From assembly GCF_016773205.1 (NCBI RefSeq), contig NZ_JAETWB010000005.1, positions 1-64,000 on the forward strand: 64,000 nt of DNA. The letters are read 5' to 3'. Positions within the stretch are counted from its first letter, which is position 1, and every line of letters starts with the position of its first letter. The notes under the pieces are model-generated. The model had not been told where the DNA came from, did no database searches, and worked only from the letters and a program-made list of their open reading frames with translations. Of this stretch, positions 31,000-42,500 are shown one piece after another. Origin of the DNA: Belnapia arida. GTDB taxonomy: Bacteria > Pseudomonadota > Alphaproteobacteria > Acetobacterales > Acetobacteraceae. The position numbers and the translations under genes were made by a program.

Positions 31000-31700
31000 C
31001 CATAGAGCCTTCGGATCGCCCCCGGCGGCACACCGAGGAACCAGAGCGAGAGGCAGAGCAGATTGCGGGCCGAGCGGCGCCGCCATCCTTCCCGCCGCCA
31101 GCGCGCCGCCGAGGTCAGCGCCTCGGCCGCCATCGGCGCCAGCCGCCGCCGCCCGAGCCGCCGCACCAGGTCCACATCCTCCATCAGCGGGATCGATCGG
31201 AAGCCGCCGACCTGCTCGTAAAGCATCCGGTGGATCAGCAGCCCCTGGTCGCCATAGGGCAGGGCGAGCACCCGACAGCGCCAGGCAACCTGCCGCTCCA
31301 GCCGCCGCGCCTCGGGCGAGGGATCGTCGAGGGCGAAGCGGAAGTAGTGCGCCCGCGCCGGGTCGCGCATCGCCGCCCCCACCGCCTCGCGCCAGCCAGG
31401 GCCGGGCCTGGTATCGGCATGGAGGAAGAGCAGCCACTCTCCGGTGGCCGCCACCGCCCCGGCCGCAAGCTGCCCTCCCCGCCCGCGCGGCGCGGCGATC
31501 ACCCGAGCTCCGGCCGCCCGCGCCACCCCGGCCGTCGCATCGGTGCTGCCGCCATCCACCACCACCACCGGCAGTCCGGCGCAGGCCGACAGCACCGCGC
31601 CGAGGCCGGCCGCCGCATTTAGCGCCGGGATGATGACGGTCAGGCTTTGTTCCAAGGGCACTTTAACCAAGCGTTCCCACGATGTTCTTGACAGCTCCAT
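30996..31700 (-). CDS. TIGR04283-type family 2 glycosyltransferase
   Basis: This 234-residue GT-A glycosyltransferase has LTVIIPALNAAAGLGAVL, then VVVVDGGSTDATAGVARAAG (nucleotide-binding DGGSTD), RGRGGQLAAGAVAATGEWLL, FLHADTRP as the DXD-like motif, and PYGDQGLLIHRMLYEQVGGF, SIPLMEDVDLVRRLG with the catalytic ED. It ends in a basic tail with a hydrophobic stretch (LLCLSLWFLGVPPGAIRR) that may sit at the membrane. ATG 31700 is used; GTG 31661 (221 residues) is an equally reasonable start just before the first strand. It overlaps the next gene by 4 bp. No ArsM or ArsS gene is nearby. Confidence 0.85.
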   Translation of the reverse strand: MELSRTSWERLVKVPLEQSLTVIIPALNAAAGLGAVLSACAGLPVVVVDGGSTDATAGVARAAGARVIAAPRGRGGQLAAGAVAATGEWLLFLHADTRPGPGWREAVGAAMRDPARAHYFRFALDDPSPEARRLERQVAWRCRVLALPYGDQGLLIHRMLYEQVGGFRSIPLMEDVDLVRRLGRRRLAPMAAEALTSAARWRREGWRRRSARNLLCLSLWFLGVPPGAIRRLYG

Positions 31701-31744
31701 CCAGCCTTGGCAGGGTTCCGCAGAACAGAGAAGGAACGGTCGCC

Positions 31745-32863
31745 ATGCCGGACGGATCGTCTGTTTCCGCCCTCCTGCCGGGCGCGCGCAAGGGCCGCGG
31801 CGCCCTCTCCAACCCGCCCGTCCGCTTCGAGAGCACGGCGCGGGAAGCCTTCGATGATGGCTGGGACAGCCTGGCCGACCTCGCGGAGCTGCCGCCTCTG
31901 CCCACCACGCTGCTGCGCGAGCGGTCGCGGAGCGCGCTGACCTACAACGACAGCCCCGACATCGGCTTCGACCGTTCCATCAACAGCTACCGCGGCTGCG
32001 AGCATGGCTGCGTCTACTGTTATGCCCGGCCGAGCCATGCCCATATCGGCTACTCCCCCGGCCTCGACTTCGAGACGAAGCTGCTCTTCAAGCCCGATCT
32101 GCCGGCGCTGCTTGAGAAGGAGCTGCGCCGCCCCGGCTATGTGGCGAGGCCCGTCGCGCTCGGCGCCAATACCGACCCCTACCAGCCGGTGGAACGGACC
32201 CTGCTGCTGACCCGCCAAGTGCTGGAAGTGCTGGAGCGCTTCTCCCATCCCGTCACCATCGTCACCAAGTCGGCCGGCGTGCTGCGTGACCTCGACATCC
32301 TCGGGCGCATGGCGCAGCGCAACCTCGTCCATGTCTGCCTCTCGGTGACGACGCTCGACCCGGCCCTCGCCCGGCGGATGGAGCCGCGCGCCGCCACGCC
32401 GTTGCGGCGCCTCCAGGCCATCCACGCGCTGGCCCAGGCAGGCATCCCGGCCGGCGTGCTGGCCGCGCCGATGATCCCCGGCCTCAACGATGCGGAGCTG
32501 GAGCGCATTTTGTCCGAAAGCTGCAAGGCCGGCGCCACCCGTGCGGGCTATGTGCTGCTGCGCCTGCCGCTTGAGATCCGGGCGATGTTCGAGGAATGGG
32601 TGCGCAGCCACTTCCCCGACCGTGCCGCCCGCATCCTCGCCCTGATCCGCGAGACGCGGGCGGGGGCGATGTACGACAGCCGCTTCGGCACCCGTCAGAC
32701 CGGCACCGGCCCCTATGCCGACATGCTGGCAAACCGCTTTCACCTGGCAGCGCGCAAGCTCGGCTTCGGCAATAGCCGCGTCGTCTCCCAGGCCCTGGAC
32801 TGCAGCCAGTTCGCCCCGCCGCCGGAGACCCCCGCTCCGGCGCGGCAGTTGGAGCTGCTGTAG
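31745..32863 (+). CDS. Radical SAM protein of the PA0069/Rv2578c family
   Basis: This 372-residue protein has the iron-sulfur motif CEHGCVYCYARPSHAH (CxxxCxxC). Flanking family blocks are TYNDSPDIGFDRSINSYRG and FETKLLFKPDLPALLEKEL, then ALGANTDPYQPVERTLLLTR, VTIVTKSAGVLRDLDIL and PMIPGLND. The family is uncharacterised; the DNA-repair spore photoproduct lyases are distant relatives. A perfect TTGACA lies at 31688-31693, but no good -10 is at the right distance. No adjacent partner suggests a substrate. It ends at a strong hairpin. Confidence 0.88.
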   Translation: MPDGSSVSALLPGARKGRGALSNPPVRFESTAREAFDDGWDSLADLAELPPLPTTLLRERSRSALTYNDSPDIGFDRSINSYRGCEHGCVYCYARPSHAHIGYSPGLDFETKLLFKPDLPALLEKELRRPGYVARPVALGANTDPYQPVERTLLLTRQVLEVLERFSHPVTIVTKSAGVLRDLDILGRMAQRNLVHVCLSVTTLDPALARRMEPRAATPLRRLQAIHALAQAGIPAGVLAAPMIPGLNDAELERILSESCKAGATRAGYVLLRLPLEIRAMFEEWVRSHFPDRAARILALIRETRAGAMYDSRFGTRQTGTGPYADMLANRFHLAARKLGFGNSRVVSQALDCSQFAPPPETPAPARQLELL

Positions 32864-32864
32864 A

Positions 32865-32900
32865 GGGTGGCCGGGCCAGATTCCCCCGGCCCGGCCACCC
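32865..32900. terminator. Bidirectional hairpin terminator
   Basis: A 13-bp perfect stem (32865-32877 with 32888-32900) with a 10-nt loop fills the gap between the convergent radical SAM and cupin genes. There is no T run, but the size and position make a shared terminator likely. Confidence 0.6.
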
Positions 32901-32905
32901 GCCCC

Positions 32906-33292
32906 CTACTCGTCGGCCGTGAAGAATTTCTGCCCGGCGGCGAAGACATTCGGCCTGAGGAAGATGCCTAGGATCAGTGCCCCCTCCGGCCCCGCCCAGG
33001 CGACATGGGTGTTGCCCTGCGGCCGCCAGACGAACTGGCCGGGGAGGCACTCGCCCTCCTCGTCGACGAAGCGGCCTTCGAGCACATAGGTCTGCTCGAT
33101 CGCCGTGTGCTCGTGCAGCGGCACCTCGGCGCCCGGCTCGAGCTTCAGCAGCAGCGTGCACATGCCCGACGGGTCGCTGTAGAGCGTCTTGGAGCGGATG
33201 CCGGGGAAGGCGCTCTCCTCCCAGGGCATGCTGGCAGGGTCGAGGAAGACCGAGGGCGGCGAGGGCTCAGGCGCGAGCAGGCGTTGGCGCAT
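32906..33292 (-). CDS. Cupin domain protein (ChrR-like)
   Basis: This 128-residue single-domain cupin has the two metal motifs in LEPGAEVPLHEHTAIEQTYV, continuing LEGRFVDEEGE (His-x-His...Glu), and GQFVWRPQGNTHVAWAGPEG (His). Its overall layout is close to the ChrR anti-sigma cupin or acetylacetone-cleaving dioxygenase folds. No anti-sigma zinc finger is present. The function is unknown. It is divergent from the second, exported cupin at 33380, with 87 bp between the starts. Confidence 0.82.
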   Translation of the reverse strand: MRQRLLAPEPSPPSVFLDPASMPWEESAFPGIRSKTLYSDPSGMCTLLLKLEPGAEVPLHEHTAIEQTYVLEGRFVDEEGECLPGQFVWRPQGNTHVAWAGPEGALILGIFLRPNVFAAGQKFFTADE

Positions 33293-33689
33293 GGGAACGC
33301 TCCCTTGTTGGTTGTGGAAAGCCTATGCCCCCGGGCGGCCCTTCGCTAGCATCCGTGCGTCTGGGGAAGGAACGGACGGATGCGCTCTCGTCGGGGATTC
33401 ATGGGCTGCGCCCTGTGCGCGGCGGTCGGCCTGGTGGCGACCAGGGCCGAGGCCCAGACCGGCGGCGTCAGCCGCACCATGCTCGGCACCATCGACTATC
33501 CTGGCGACGGCAAGGTCTCCATCCTGATGACGGTGGAACTCGCGCCCAATGCCGTCATCGCCCGCCACACCCATCCGGGCGTCGAATCCTCGGTGGTGAT
33601 GGAGGGCGAGGTGATGCTGGAGGTCGAGGGCCAGCCTGCCCGCACCTACAAGGCAGGCGAGGGCTTCCAGGTGCCGCCCGGCGTGCCGC

Positions 33690-35563
<1,874 letters not shown>

Positions 35564-35576
35564 CCCCCGGCGGCGC

Positions 35577-36116
35577 TCAGGCCGCCCGCACCGAGGCCAG
35601 GGAGCCGTCCACCGTCTGCCGCAACTCCGCCGCCTGGCGGGTCAGGCCGCCTGAGGTCTGCCGCAGCTCCGCCGTCGCGCTGACGGCGCGGTCCACCCCG
35701 TCCAGCACGCCGTGCATCTGGCGGCTGACCTCCTCGCTCCCGGCCGCCGCCTCGGCCACCGCGCGGCCGATCTCCTGCGCCGCCGCCTGCTACTCGGCCG
35801 CTGCCGCCACCTGGCCGGCGATGCCGTTCAGCGCATCGATGGTGCCGGCGATGCCGCAGATCGCCTCGACCACCCGTGCGGTCTCCGCCTGCATGGCGAC
35901 AATCTGCGGGCCGATCGCTTCGGTTGCCTTCGCGGTCTGGGCCGCCAGCGCCTTCACCTCCCCGACGATGACGGCGAAGCCCTTCCCGGCCTCCCCGGCC
36001 CGCGCCGCCTCTCCCCGTTCCCATTCGCCGTAGACGATGTTGCCGCCGACCGCGATGCCGACCAGGGCGACGACCGCCATGGCGCCGCCGATCGTGCAGA
36101 AAGCGTAAAGCCGCCG
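35577..36116 (-). pseudogene. Degraded methyl-accepting chemotaxis protein
   Basis: The minus strand reads, in one frame, a membrane segment ([20 protein letters not shown]), then directly the conserved chemoreceptor hairpin sequence [44 protein letters not shown] at 35790-35792 interrupts this. The frame continues with AAAQEIGRAVAEAAAGSEEV, SRQMHGVLDG and a helical tail to the stop at 35577. The ligand domain, HAMP and second membrane helix of a normal receptor are missing, so a large deletion has joined the N-terminus to the signalling tip. The in-frame stop then breaks it where homologues have Gln or Glu. No start codon is clear. Confidence 0.8.
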
Positions 36117-36157
36117 CGCCGCTTGACCGGCCCGGCCGGCGGCGGGATGAGGTAGGC

Positions 36158-37384
36158 ATGAGCCAGACCGCCGCATCCGCCGCCATCGCCGCCATCCTCG
36201 CCGACCCGCGCTTCCAGGCCGCTGTCGCGGTGATGGAGCGGGAGCATGGCCGCACCGTCGAGGACATCATCCGCCTGACCGAGATCCCCTCGCCGCCCTT
36301 CAAGGAGGAGCAGCGGGCCGCCGCCTATCTCGGGATGCTGCGCGAGCATGGGCTCGAGGAGGTGGAGCAGGATGCGGTCGGCAACGTCATGGGCCGCAGG
36401 CGAGGCACGGGCAACGGCACCACCGTGGTTGTCGCCGCGCATCTCGACACCGTCTTCCCTGAGGGGACGGATGTGCGGGTCAGGCGCGAAGGGACCAGGC
36501 TCTTCGCCCCCGGCGTCGGCGACGACACGCGGAGTCTTGCCGTCAACCTCGCTTTCCTCCGCGCCATGGATGCGGCCGGCATCCGCACGCGGTCGGATAT
36601 CCTGTTCCTCGGGGATGTAGGGGAGGAAGGGCTCGGCGACCTGCGTGGGGTGCGGCATTTCTTCACCGAAGGGCGGCACCGCGACCGGGTCGGCGCCTTC
36701 TTCACCGTGGACAGCCCGGAAGTCGACCGCATCGTGACGGGGGGCATCGGCAGCAAGCGCTACCGCATCGCCTTCCGCGGCCCCGGCGGGCACAGCTTCG
36801 CCGCCTTCGGGCTGGTGAACCCGGCCTATGCGATGGCGCGGGCCTCGCTGACGCTGGCTGGACTCACCGCGCCGAGCGACCCGCAGACGACGCATTGCGT
36901 CAGCGTGCTCGGCGGCGGGACCTCGGTGAACGCCATCCCGAACGAGGTGTGGATGGAGGTCGACCTCCGCTCGCAATCGGCTGGCGAGTTGGCGCGGCTG
37001 GAGCGGGAGTTCCTCGCCGGCGTCGAGGCGGCCGTCGCGGCGGAGAATGCGGCACGCTCGACGCGGGAGGGGCCGGTGACGGCGGAGGTGACGCCGATCG
37101 GCGACCGGCCGGCCGGGCACACGGCGCCGGGAGCAGCGATCGTGCAGCTTGCCGTCGCCGCCGTCGCCGCCCATGGCTATGCGCCGCAGCAGGAATATTC
37201 CTCGACGGATGCGAACATCCCGATGAGCCTCGGCATCCCGGCGGTGAAGATCGGCTCCGGCGGCCGTGGCGGGCGGGCGCACTCGCTGGAGGAGTGGATC
37301 GACGTGGAGCCGGGCGAGAGTCTGCGCGGCATGTCGGCAAGCCTGGCCGCGATCTTGGCGGTGGCGGGGATGGAGCCGGGCTGA
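36158..37384 (+). CDS. M20-family metallopeptidase (peptidase T-like)
   Basis: This 408-residue dizinc hydrolase has [16 protein letters not shown] (H95, D97), [15 protein letters not shown] (bridging D122), [14 protein letters not shown] (catalytic E156/E157), and [20 protein letters not shown] (D185). A lid/dimerisation domain, [18 protein letters not shown], is inserted, and the final His is in [10 protein letters not shown]. This places it with tripeptidase/aminoacylase-like M20 enzymes. Substrate not determined. It starts close to the MCP pseudogene on the other strand and ends 7 bp before the mutY stop. Confidence 0.9.
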   Translation: MSQTAASAAIAAILADPRFQAAVAVMEREHGRTVEDIIRLTEIPSPPFKEEQRAAAYLGMLREHGLEEVEQDAVGNVMGRRRGTGNGTTVVVAAHLDTVFPEGTDVRVRREGTRLFAPGVGDDTRSLAVNLAFLRAMDAAGIRTRSDILFLGDVGEEGLGDLRGVRHFFTEGRHRDRVGAFFTVDSPEVDRIVTGGIGSKRYRIAFRGPGGHSFAAFGLVNPAYAMARASLTLAGLTAPSDPQTTHCVSVLGGGTSVNAIPNEVWMEVDLRSQSAGELARLEREFLAGVEAAVAAENAARSTREGPVTAEVTPIGDRPAGHTAPGAAIVQLAVAAVAAHGYAPQQEYSSTDANIPMSLGIPAVKIGSGGRGGRAHSLEEWIDVEPGESLRGMSASLAAILAVAGMEPG

Positions 37385-37391
37385 GCGGCCC

Positions 37392-38450
37392 TCAGCCGGC
37401 GAGGGCCAGCAGGCGCCGCATCACCGTCGGCAGGACGGCGGCGGCCTCCATCCGGTCGCGGGCCTCCATGCCTTCGGGCGGGTCGAGGTGGGGAACGGTC
37501 GCGGCGTAGAGCCGCATCTCCAGCTCGAAATGGGTGAAGCCGTGGCGCGCGATGCCGGGCAGGCGGCGCCAGGCCAGGCCGGGGATGGGCGCATGGGGCA
37601 GCGCTTCCGCCTCGGTCCAGGCTTCGTCGCGCCAGGGGGTGCCGGGGAGTTCCAGCATGCCGCCGAGCAGGCCGCGGGGCGGGCGGCGGCGGAGGAGGAG
37701 GTGGCCCGCGGTGTCGGTCAGCAGGAAATGCGCGCCGTGGCGGAGCGGGCGGGCGCGTTTCGGCACCTTGCGGGGGAGGTCGGCCTGGATGCCGCGTTGC
37801 TGCGCCAGGCACTCGCCGCGCCATGGGCACAATGCACAGGCCGGCGCCTTCGGCGTGCAGATGGTGGCGCCGAGGTCGAAGAGGGCCTGGGCGAAGTCAC
37901 CGGGACGGGCGCGGGCAGCCTCGTCGGCCATGAAGCCCTGCGCCGCGGCCGAGAGCCGGGGCTTGGCGGCGGGGAGCGGCGTCTCCTCGGCCAGGAGGCG
38001 GGCGACCACACGCTCCACATTGCCGTCGGCCGGCACCACGGGTTCGTCGAAGGCGATGGCGGCGACGGCGGCGGCGGTATAGGCGCCGATGCCCGGCAGG
38101 GCGCGCAGGGCCTCGGCCGTGCGGGGGAAGCTGCCCATCGCCGCGACGGCCCGGGCGCAGGCATGCAGGTTGCGGGCGCGGGCGTAGTAGCCGAGGCCGG
38201 CCCATTCTTCCATCACCGCTGCCTCCGGCGCGGCGGCTAGGGCCTCGATGGTGGGGAAGCGGGCGAGGAATCGCTCGAATCGTGGGCCGACGGCGGCCAC
38301 CGTCGTCTGTTGCAGCATGACCTCGGAGAGCCAGACGCGGTAGGGATCGGGCCGGCCGCCATCGCTGCGGCGGAAGGGAAGCGTCCGGCGGTGGCGGTCG
38401 TACCAGGCAAGCAGCGCGGTGCCGGGAGGCAGAGGAACGGGTAATGGCAT
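37392..38450 (-). CDS. mutY: A/G-specific adenine DNA glycosylase
   Basis: This 352-residue repair enzyme removes adenine opposite 8-oxoguanine. The catalytic Glu is in VWLSEVMLQQTTVAAV. The helix-hairpin-helix is LRALPGIGAYTAAAVAAIAF with the catalytic Asp in EPVVPADGNVERVV. The [4Fe-4S] cluster ligands are CTPKAPACALCPWRGEC. The C-terminal NUDIX-like domain recognises the oxidised base (HFLLTDTAGHLLLRRRPPRG, HGFTHFELEMRLYAATV). Its start ATG at 38448-38450 directly abuts the divergent start ATG of the next gene at 38451. Confidence 0.95.
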   Translation of the reverse strand: MPLPVPLPPGTALLAWYDRHRRTLPFRRSDGGRPDPYRVWLSEVMLQQTTVAAVGPRFERFLARFPTIEALAAAPEAAVMEEWAGLGYYARARNLHACARAVAAMGSFPRTAEALRALPGIGAYTAAAVAAIAFDEPVVPADGNVERVVARLLAEETPLPAAKPRLSAAAQGFMADEAARARPGDFAQALFDLGATICTPKAPACALCPWRGECLAQQRGIQADLPRKVPKRARPLRHGAHFLLTDTAGHLLLRRRPPRGLLGGMLELPGTPWRDEAWTEAEALPHAPIPGLAWRRLPGIARHGFTHFELEMRLYAATVPHLDPPEGMEARDRMEAAAVLPTVMRRLLALAG

Positions 38451-38915
38451 ATGGCCAAGGATAGCGAAGATCGGCGATTCGTCTGGGGGCCGCGGCCGCT
38501 CGGGACACTCATTCCGCATCTGACGCGCCCGGTCTTCCGCAAGAAGAGCCCGGCCGGCGCGCTGCTGATGGCGGACTGGGCGGAGATCGTCGGGCCGAGC
38601 CTCGCCGCCGTCACCAGCCCGAAGCGGGTGACGGCGGGGACGCTGACCATCGGCTGCGTCGGGCCTGTGGCGATGGAGCTGAGCCATCTGGCGCCGCAGC
38701 TCATCGAACGGATCAATGCCCAGCTTGGAAAGCCAGTCGTGGAGCGGCTGCGCTTCGTCCAGCAGGCCGCCAGCGCCGCGCCGGCGCGGCCCCGGCCGAT
38801 GCCGGAGGCGCCGCTGCCGGAGCGGGTGGAGGCGGGGCTCGGTAACCTTCCGGCAGGGGATTTGCGCGAGGCGCTGGCAAAGCTTGCCCGGGGCGTCTAT
38901 CGAAACCGCGGATGA
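38451..38915 (+). CDS. DciA-like DUF721 protein
   Basis: This 154-residue protein has the DUF721/DciA fold: LIPHLTRPVFRKKSPAGALL, then DWAEIVGPSLAAVTSPKRV, TAGTLTIGCVGPVAMELSHL, and INAQLGKPVVERLRFVQ. DciA is thought to load DnaB in bacteria without DnaC or DnaI; dnaB is elsewhere in this window. The N-terminal KDSEDRRFVWGPRPLGTLI is typical of the alphaproteobacterial form. The order mutY-DUF721-dsbA-smc is common in this class. The next gene's ATG follows 19 bp after the stop. Confidence 0.85.
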   Translation: MAKDSEDRRFVWGPRPLGTLIPHLTRPVFRKKSPAGALLMADWAEIVGPSLAAVTSPKRVTAGTLTIGCVGPVAMELSHLAPQLIERINAQLGKPVVERLRFVQQAASAAPARPRPMPEAPLPERVEAGLGNLPAGDLREALAKLARGVYRNRG

Positions 38916-38934
38916 CACGAAGCCTGGAGGCCGC

Positions 38935-39543
38935 ATGCCCCTCTCCCGCCGCCTGATCCTGGCGATGCCGGCCCTTGCCGCCGCGCCTGCCCTCGCCCAG
39001 CCCGCCGATCCGCGGCTGGCCGATCGCGGCACCGGCCGGCCGGATGCGCCGGTGACGGTGACCGAGTTCTACTCGCTCACCTGCTCTCATTGCGCCGCCT
39101 TCCACCAGAACACCTTCCCCATGGTGAAGCGCGACCTGATCGAGACCGGCGCGCTGCGGCTGGTCTGGGTGGATTTCCCGCTCGACCAGCTGGCGCTGGC
39201 CGGCGCCTGCGTCGCCCGCAGCCTGCCGCCGGAGCGGTATGAGGGCTTCATCAGCGCGCTGCTCGCCAACCAGGACCGATGGGCCTTCACCCGCGGTGAC
39301 CCGCGCGAGGAGCTGGCGAAGATGGCCGCGCTCGCCGGGATGAGCCGCGGCAAGTACGACGAGGTGCTGGCGGATGACGGGCTGAAGCGCGCCATCCTGA
39401 CGCAGCGGCAGGCGGCCGAGCAGCAGTTCAACATCTCGGCCACGCCGAGCTTTTCCTTCCGCGGCCGCAAGACGGTCAACCAGTCGGGCGACATGCCCTT
39501 CGACAGGTTCAAGCAGCTGGTCGAGGAAGCGAGGCGCGGTTGA
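38935..39543 (+). CDS. DsbA-like periplasmic thiol oxidoreductase
   Basis: This 202-residue thioredoxin-fold protein has a twin-arginine-like signal peptide (MPLSRRLILAMPALAAAPALAQ). The active site is EFYSLTCSHCAAFHQNTF (CSHC). A DsbA-type helical insertion follows, with the cis-Pro region FNISATPSFSFRGRKTVNQS. It probably forms or reshuffles disulfides in exported proteins. GGAGG lies 5 bp before ATG 38935. Its TGA overlaps the TTG start of smc (TTGA), so the two are coupled. Confidence 0.92.
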   Translation: MPLSRRLILAMPALAAAPALAQPADPRLADRGTGRPDAPVTVTEFYSLTCSHCAAFHQNTFPMVKRDLIETGALRLVWVDFPLDQLALAGACVARSLPPERYEGFISALLANQDRWAFTRGDPREELAKMAALAGMSRGKYDEVLADDGLKRAILTQRQAAEQQFNISATPSFSFRGRKTVNQSGDMPFDRFKQLVEEARRG

Positions 39544-42500
39544 GCGAGGAGGGCCAGGCGGAGCAGACCGGGGCGGCTGAGGAAGCAGCGGAGCCGCGGC
39601 GCGATGCGCCGCGGGCGACGCTCGCCCGGTTGCGCATCGCCGGCTTCAAGAGCTTCGCCGAAGCGACGCTGGTCGAGGTGCTGCCGGGGCTGACGGGCAT
39701 CGTCGGGCCGAATGGCTGTGGCAAGTCCAACGTCGTCGAGGCGCTGCGCTGGGCGATGGGCGAGACCTCCGCCCGTTCCATGCGCGGCGGCGAGATGGAG
39801 GACGTGATCTTCGCCGGCACGGCGACCCGGCCGGGGCGGAACCTGGCCGAGGTCTCGCTCTACCTGGAGGAGGCTGCCGGCCTCGCCCCGCCGCCCCATG
39901 CGGATGCGCCGGACCTCGAGATCATCCGCCGCATCGCGCGCGGCGACGGCTCCTCCTTCCGGATCAACGGCCGGGAGGTGCGGGCCCGCGACGTGCAGAC
40001 CATGTTCGCCGATATCGGCTCGGGCGCCCGCGCCTCGGCCATGGTGAGCCAGGGGCGCGTCTCGGCGATGATCGGCGCCAAGCCGGAGGAGCGGCGGCAG
40101 GTGCTGGAGGAGGCGGCCGGCATCAGCGGCCTCCGCGCCCGGCGTCACGAGGCGGAGCTGAAGCTGCGCCAGGCGGAGACGAACCTCGGCCGGGCTGAGG
40201 ACCTGATGGGCCAGCTGGAGACGCAGCGGCAGTCGCTCCAGAGACAGGCGAGGCAGGCCAACCGCTACCGCAACCTCTCCGGTCTGGTGCGCGGGGCGGA
40301 AGCGGAGTGGCTCGCCCTGCTGCGGGCGCGGGCGCAGGCGGCGCTGGCCCTGGCCTCGGCGGAATTTGCCCGGGCCTCGGCGGCGACCAAGTCCGCGGAG
40401 GCAGAGGCCGAAGCAGCGGCGCTCCGCAGTTTCGCGGCCGAGAAGGGCGTGCCGGCGCCGCGCGAGGCGGAGGCGGCGGCGCGCACCGCGCTGGAGCGCC
40501 GGCGCGTCGAGGCCGAGGGGCTGGATGCCGAGGAACGCCGGGCGCGCGAGGCGCTGGCGGCGGCCGAGGCGCGGCTCGGGCAGATCACCCGCGACCTCGC
40601 CCATGCCGAGGCGGTGGAGGGCGATGCGCTGGCGGCCGAGGCGCGGCTGGCGCGGGAGGATGCGTCGCTGGCCGAGGCCGAGGCGAGCCTGCCCGCCCGG
40701 CTGGAGGGCGCTGCCGCAGCGCTGGCCGAGGCGACGGAGGCGGCGCGGGCCGCCGAGCGCGCGGCCAATGCGGCGACGGAGGATGCCGCCGCCATCGCCG
40801 CCCGCGTCAACTCGGCCGGGATGGAACTGGCGGCCAGCACGGAGCGGGCACGGCGGCTCGGCGCGCAGCGGGATGCGCTGGCGGCGGAGCATCACGCCGC
40901 CCTGGCGGCCTGCATCCCGCCGGAGCGGCTGGCAGCGGCGGAGGCGGAGGCCGGCGAGGCGGCTGGCCGGCTGAATGCGGCACGCACCGCCCTCGCCGAG
41001 GCGGAGACGGCCCGCGCGGCGGCGCAGGATGCCCATGCGGCGGCCCGGCGCGAGACGGTGGCGGCCGAGGCGGAAGCTGCCCGCGCCCGCACGGCGCTCG
41101 CCGAGGCGGAGCAGCGGGCGGCGCGCATCGCTGCCCAGCATGCTCGGCTCTCGGCCGATCATGGCGCGGCGCTCGCCCAACGCATCGCCCCCGGGCGGCT
41201 GGCCGAGGGCGAGGCCGCCATCGCCGCCGCCGAGGCCATGCTGGCCGAGGCCCGGACGCGGCTGGAAACGGCCGAAGCGGCTCGCGTCGCCGCGCAGGAG
41301 GCCCATGCCACGGCCCGGCGCCGCATGGCGGAGGCCCGCAGCGGGCGCGACCGGGCGCAGGCCGAACAGACCTCGGCGGCACAGCGCGCGGCCCAGGCGC
41401 TGGCCCAGCATGGCCGGCTGCTGGCCGAGCGGGATGCCGCCCACGCCGCCACCGTCCCGCCCGAGGCACTGGCCGCGGCACAATCGGCGGCGGCCGGGGC
41501 CGAGGCGGCGCTGGCTGCCGCCCTGGCCACGGTCGGTGAGGCCGAGGCCGGGCGCACCACCGCGTCTGGCCGGCAGGCCGAGGCCCGCAGCGTTGCCGCG
41601 GCGGCCGAGGCGGATCGTGCCCGCGCCGGGGCCGAGGTCGAGGCGCTGAGCGAAACGCTGGCCGCCGGTGAGGCCGGGGGCAGCGGGGCGCCGCCGGTGC
41701 TCGATGCCATCACCGTCCCGCCAGGGCTGGAAGCGGCGCTCGGCGCCGCGCTCGGCGAGGCACTGGACAGCCCGGCCGATCCGCAGGCAGCGCGGCACTG
41801 GCGGGCCCTGCCGCCGCTCGGCGCCGCGCCTGCCTTGCCGGCGGGGCTCATCCGGCTCTCGGCCCTGGTCGAGGCGCCACCGGTCCTGGCGCGGGCCCTG
41901 TCGCAGATCGGCCTGTTGCCCGACGGAGCGGATGGCGCCGCGGTGCAGGCCGGCCTCGCCCCCGGCCAGGCCGTGGTGGCGCGGGATGGCGCGGCCTGGC
42001 GCTGGGACGGGCATACGGCGCGAGCCGATGCGCCGAACCCCGGCGCTGTGCGCCTGCAACAGCGGAACCGCCTTGCCGCCGCCAAGGCACGGCTGGCGGA
42101 GGCGACGGAAGCAGCAGCGGCGGCGGCCGGGGCGAGAGCAGAAGCGGAAGCAGCGGAGGCAGCTTCCGCCCGGGCCGAGGCCGAGGCGCGCGAGGCCCGG
42201 CGGTTGGCCGAGGCGCATCTAGCCGCGGCCAGGGCGGAGGCCAGCCGGCTCGCGGCCGCAGCGGCCGAGGCGGACAGCCGGCTCGGCGCGCTGGAACCGC
42301 AGCTCGCCCGCCTCGCCGAGGCGTTGGCGGAGGCGGAAGCAGCCGCGGCGGCCGCGGCCGCCGCGCTCGCCGCCCTGCCCGCCCCGGAACAGGCGGCAGC
42401 GGAGGTCCAGGCCGCCGCACGGGCCGAGAGCGAGGCCAGCGCCGCCGAGGCGGCGGCACGGCGCCAGCGGGCCGAGGCGGAGACGGGATTGCAGCGCGCG

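Noticed and set aside
30436-31700. A complete arsenosugar pathway
   Set aside because: Only the two glycosyltransferase-type genes are present. The neighbouring radical SAM gene belongs to the PA0069 family, not ArsS, and faces the other way.
39087-42218. 1043-codon open frame antisense to smc
   Set aside because: Its Gly/Leu/Arg-rich repetitive translation is the complement of the Ala/Glu coiled-coil codons of smc and matches no family.
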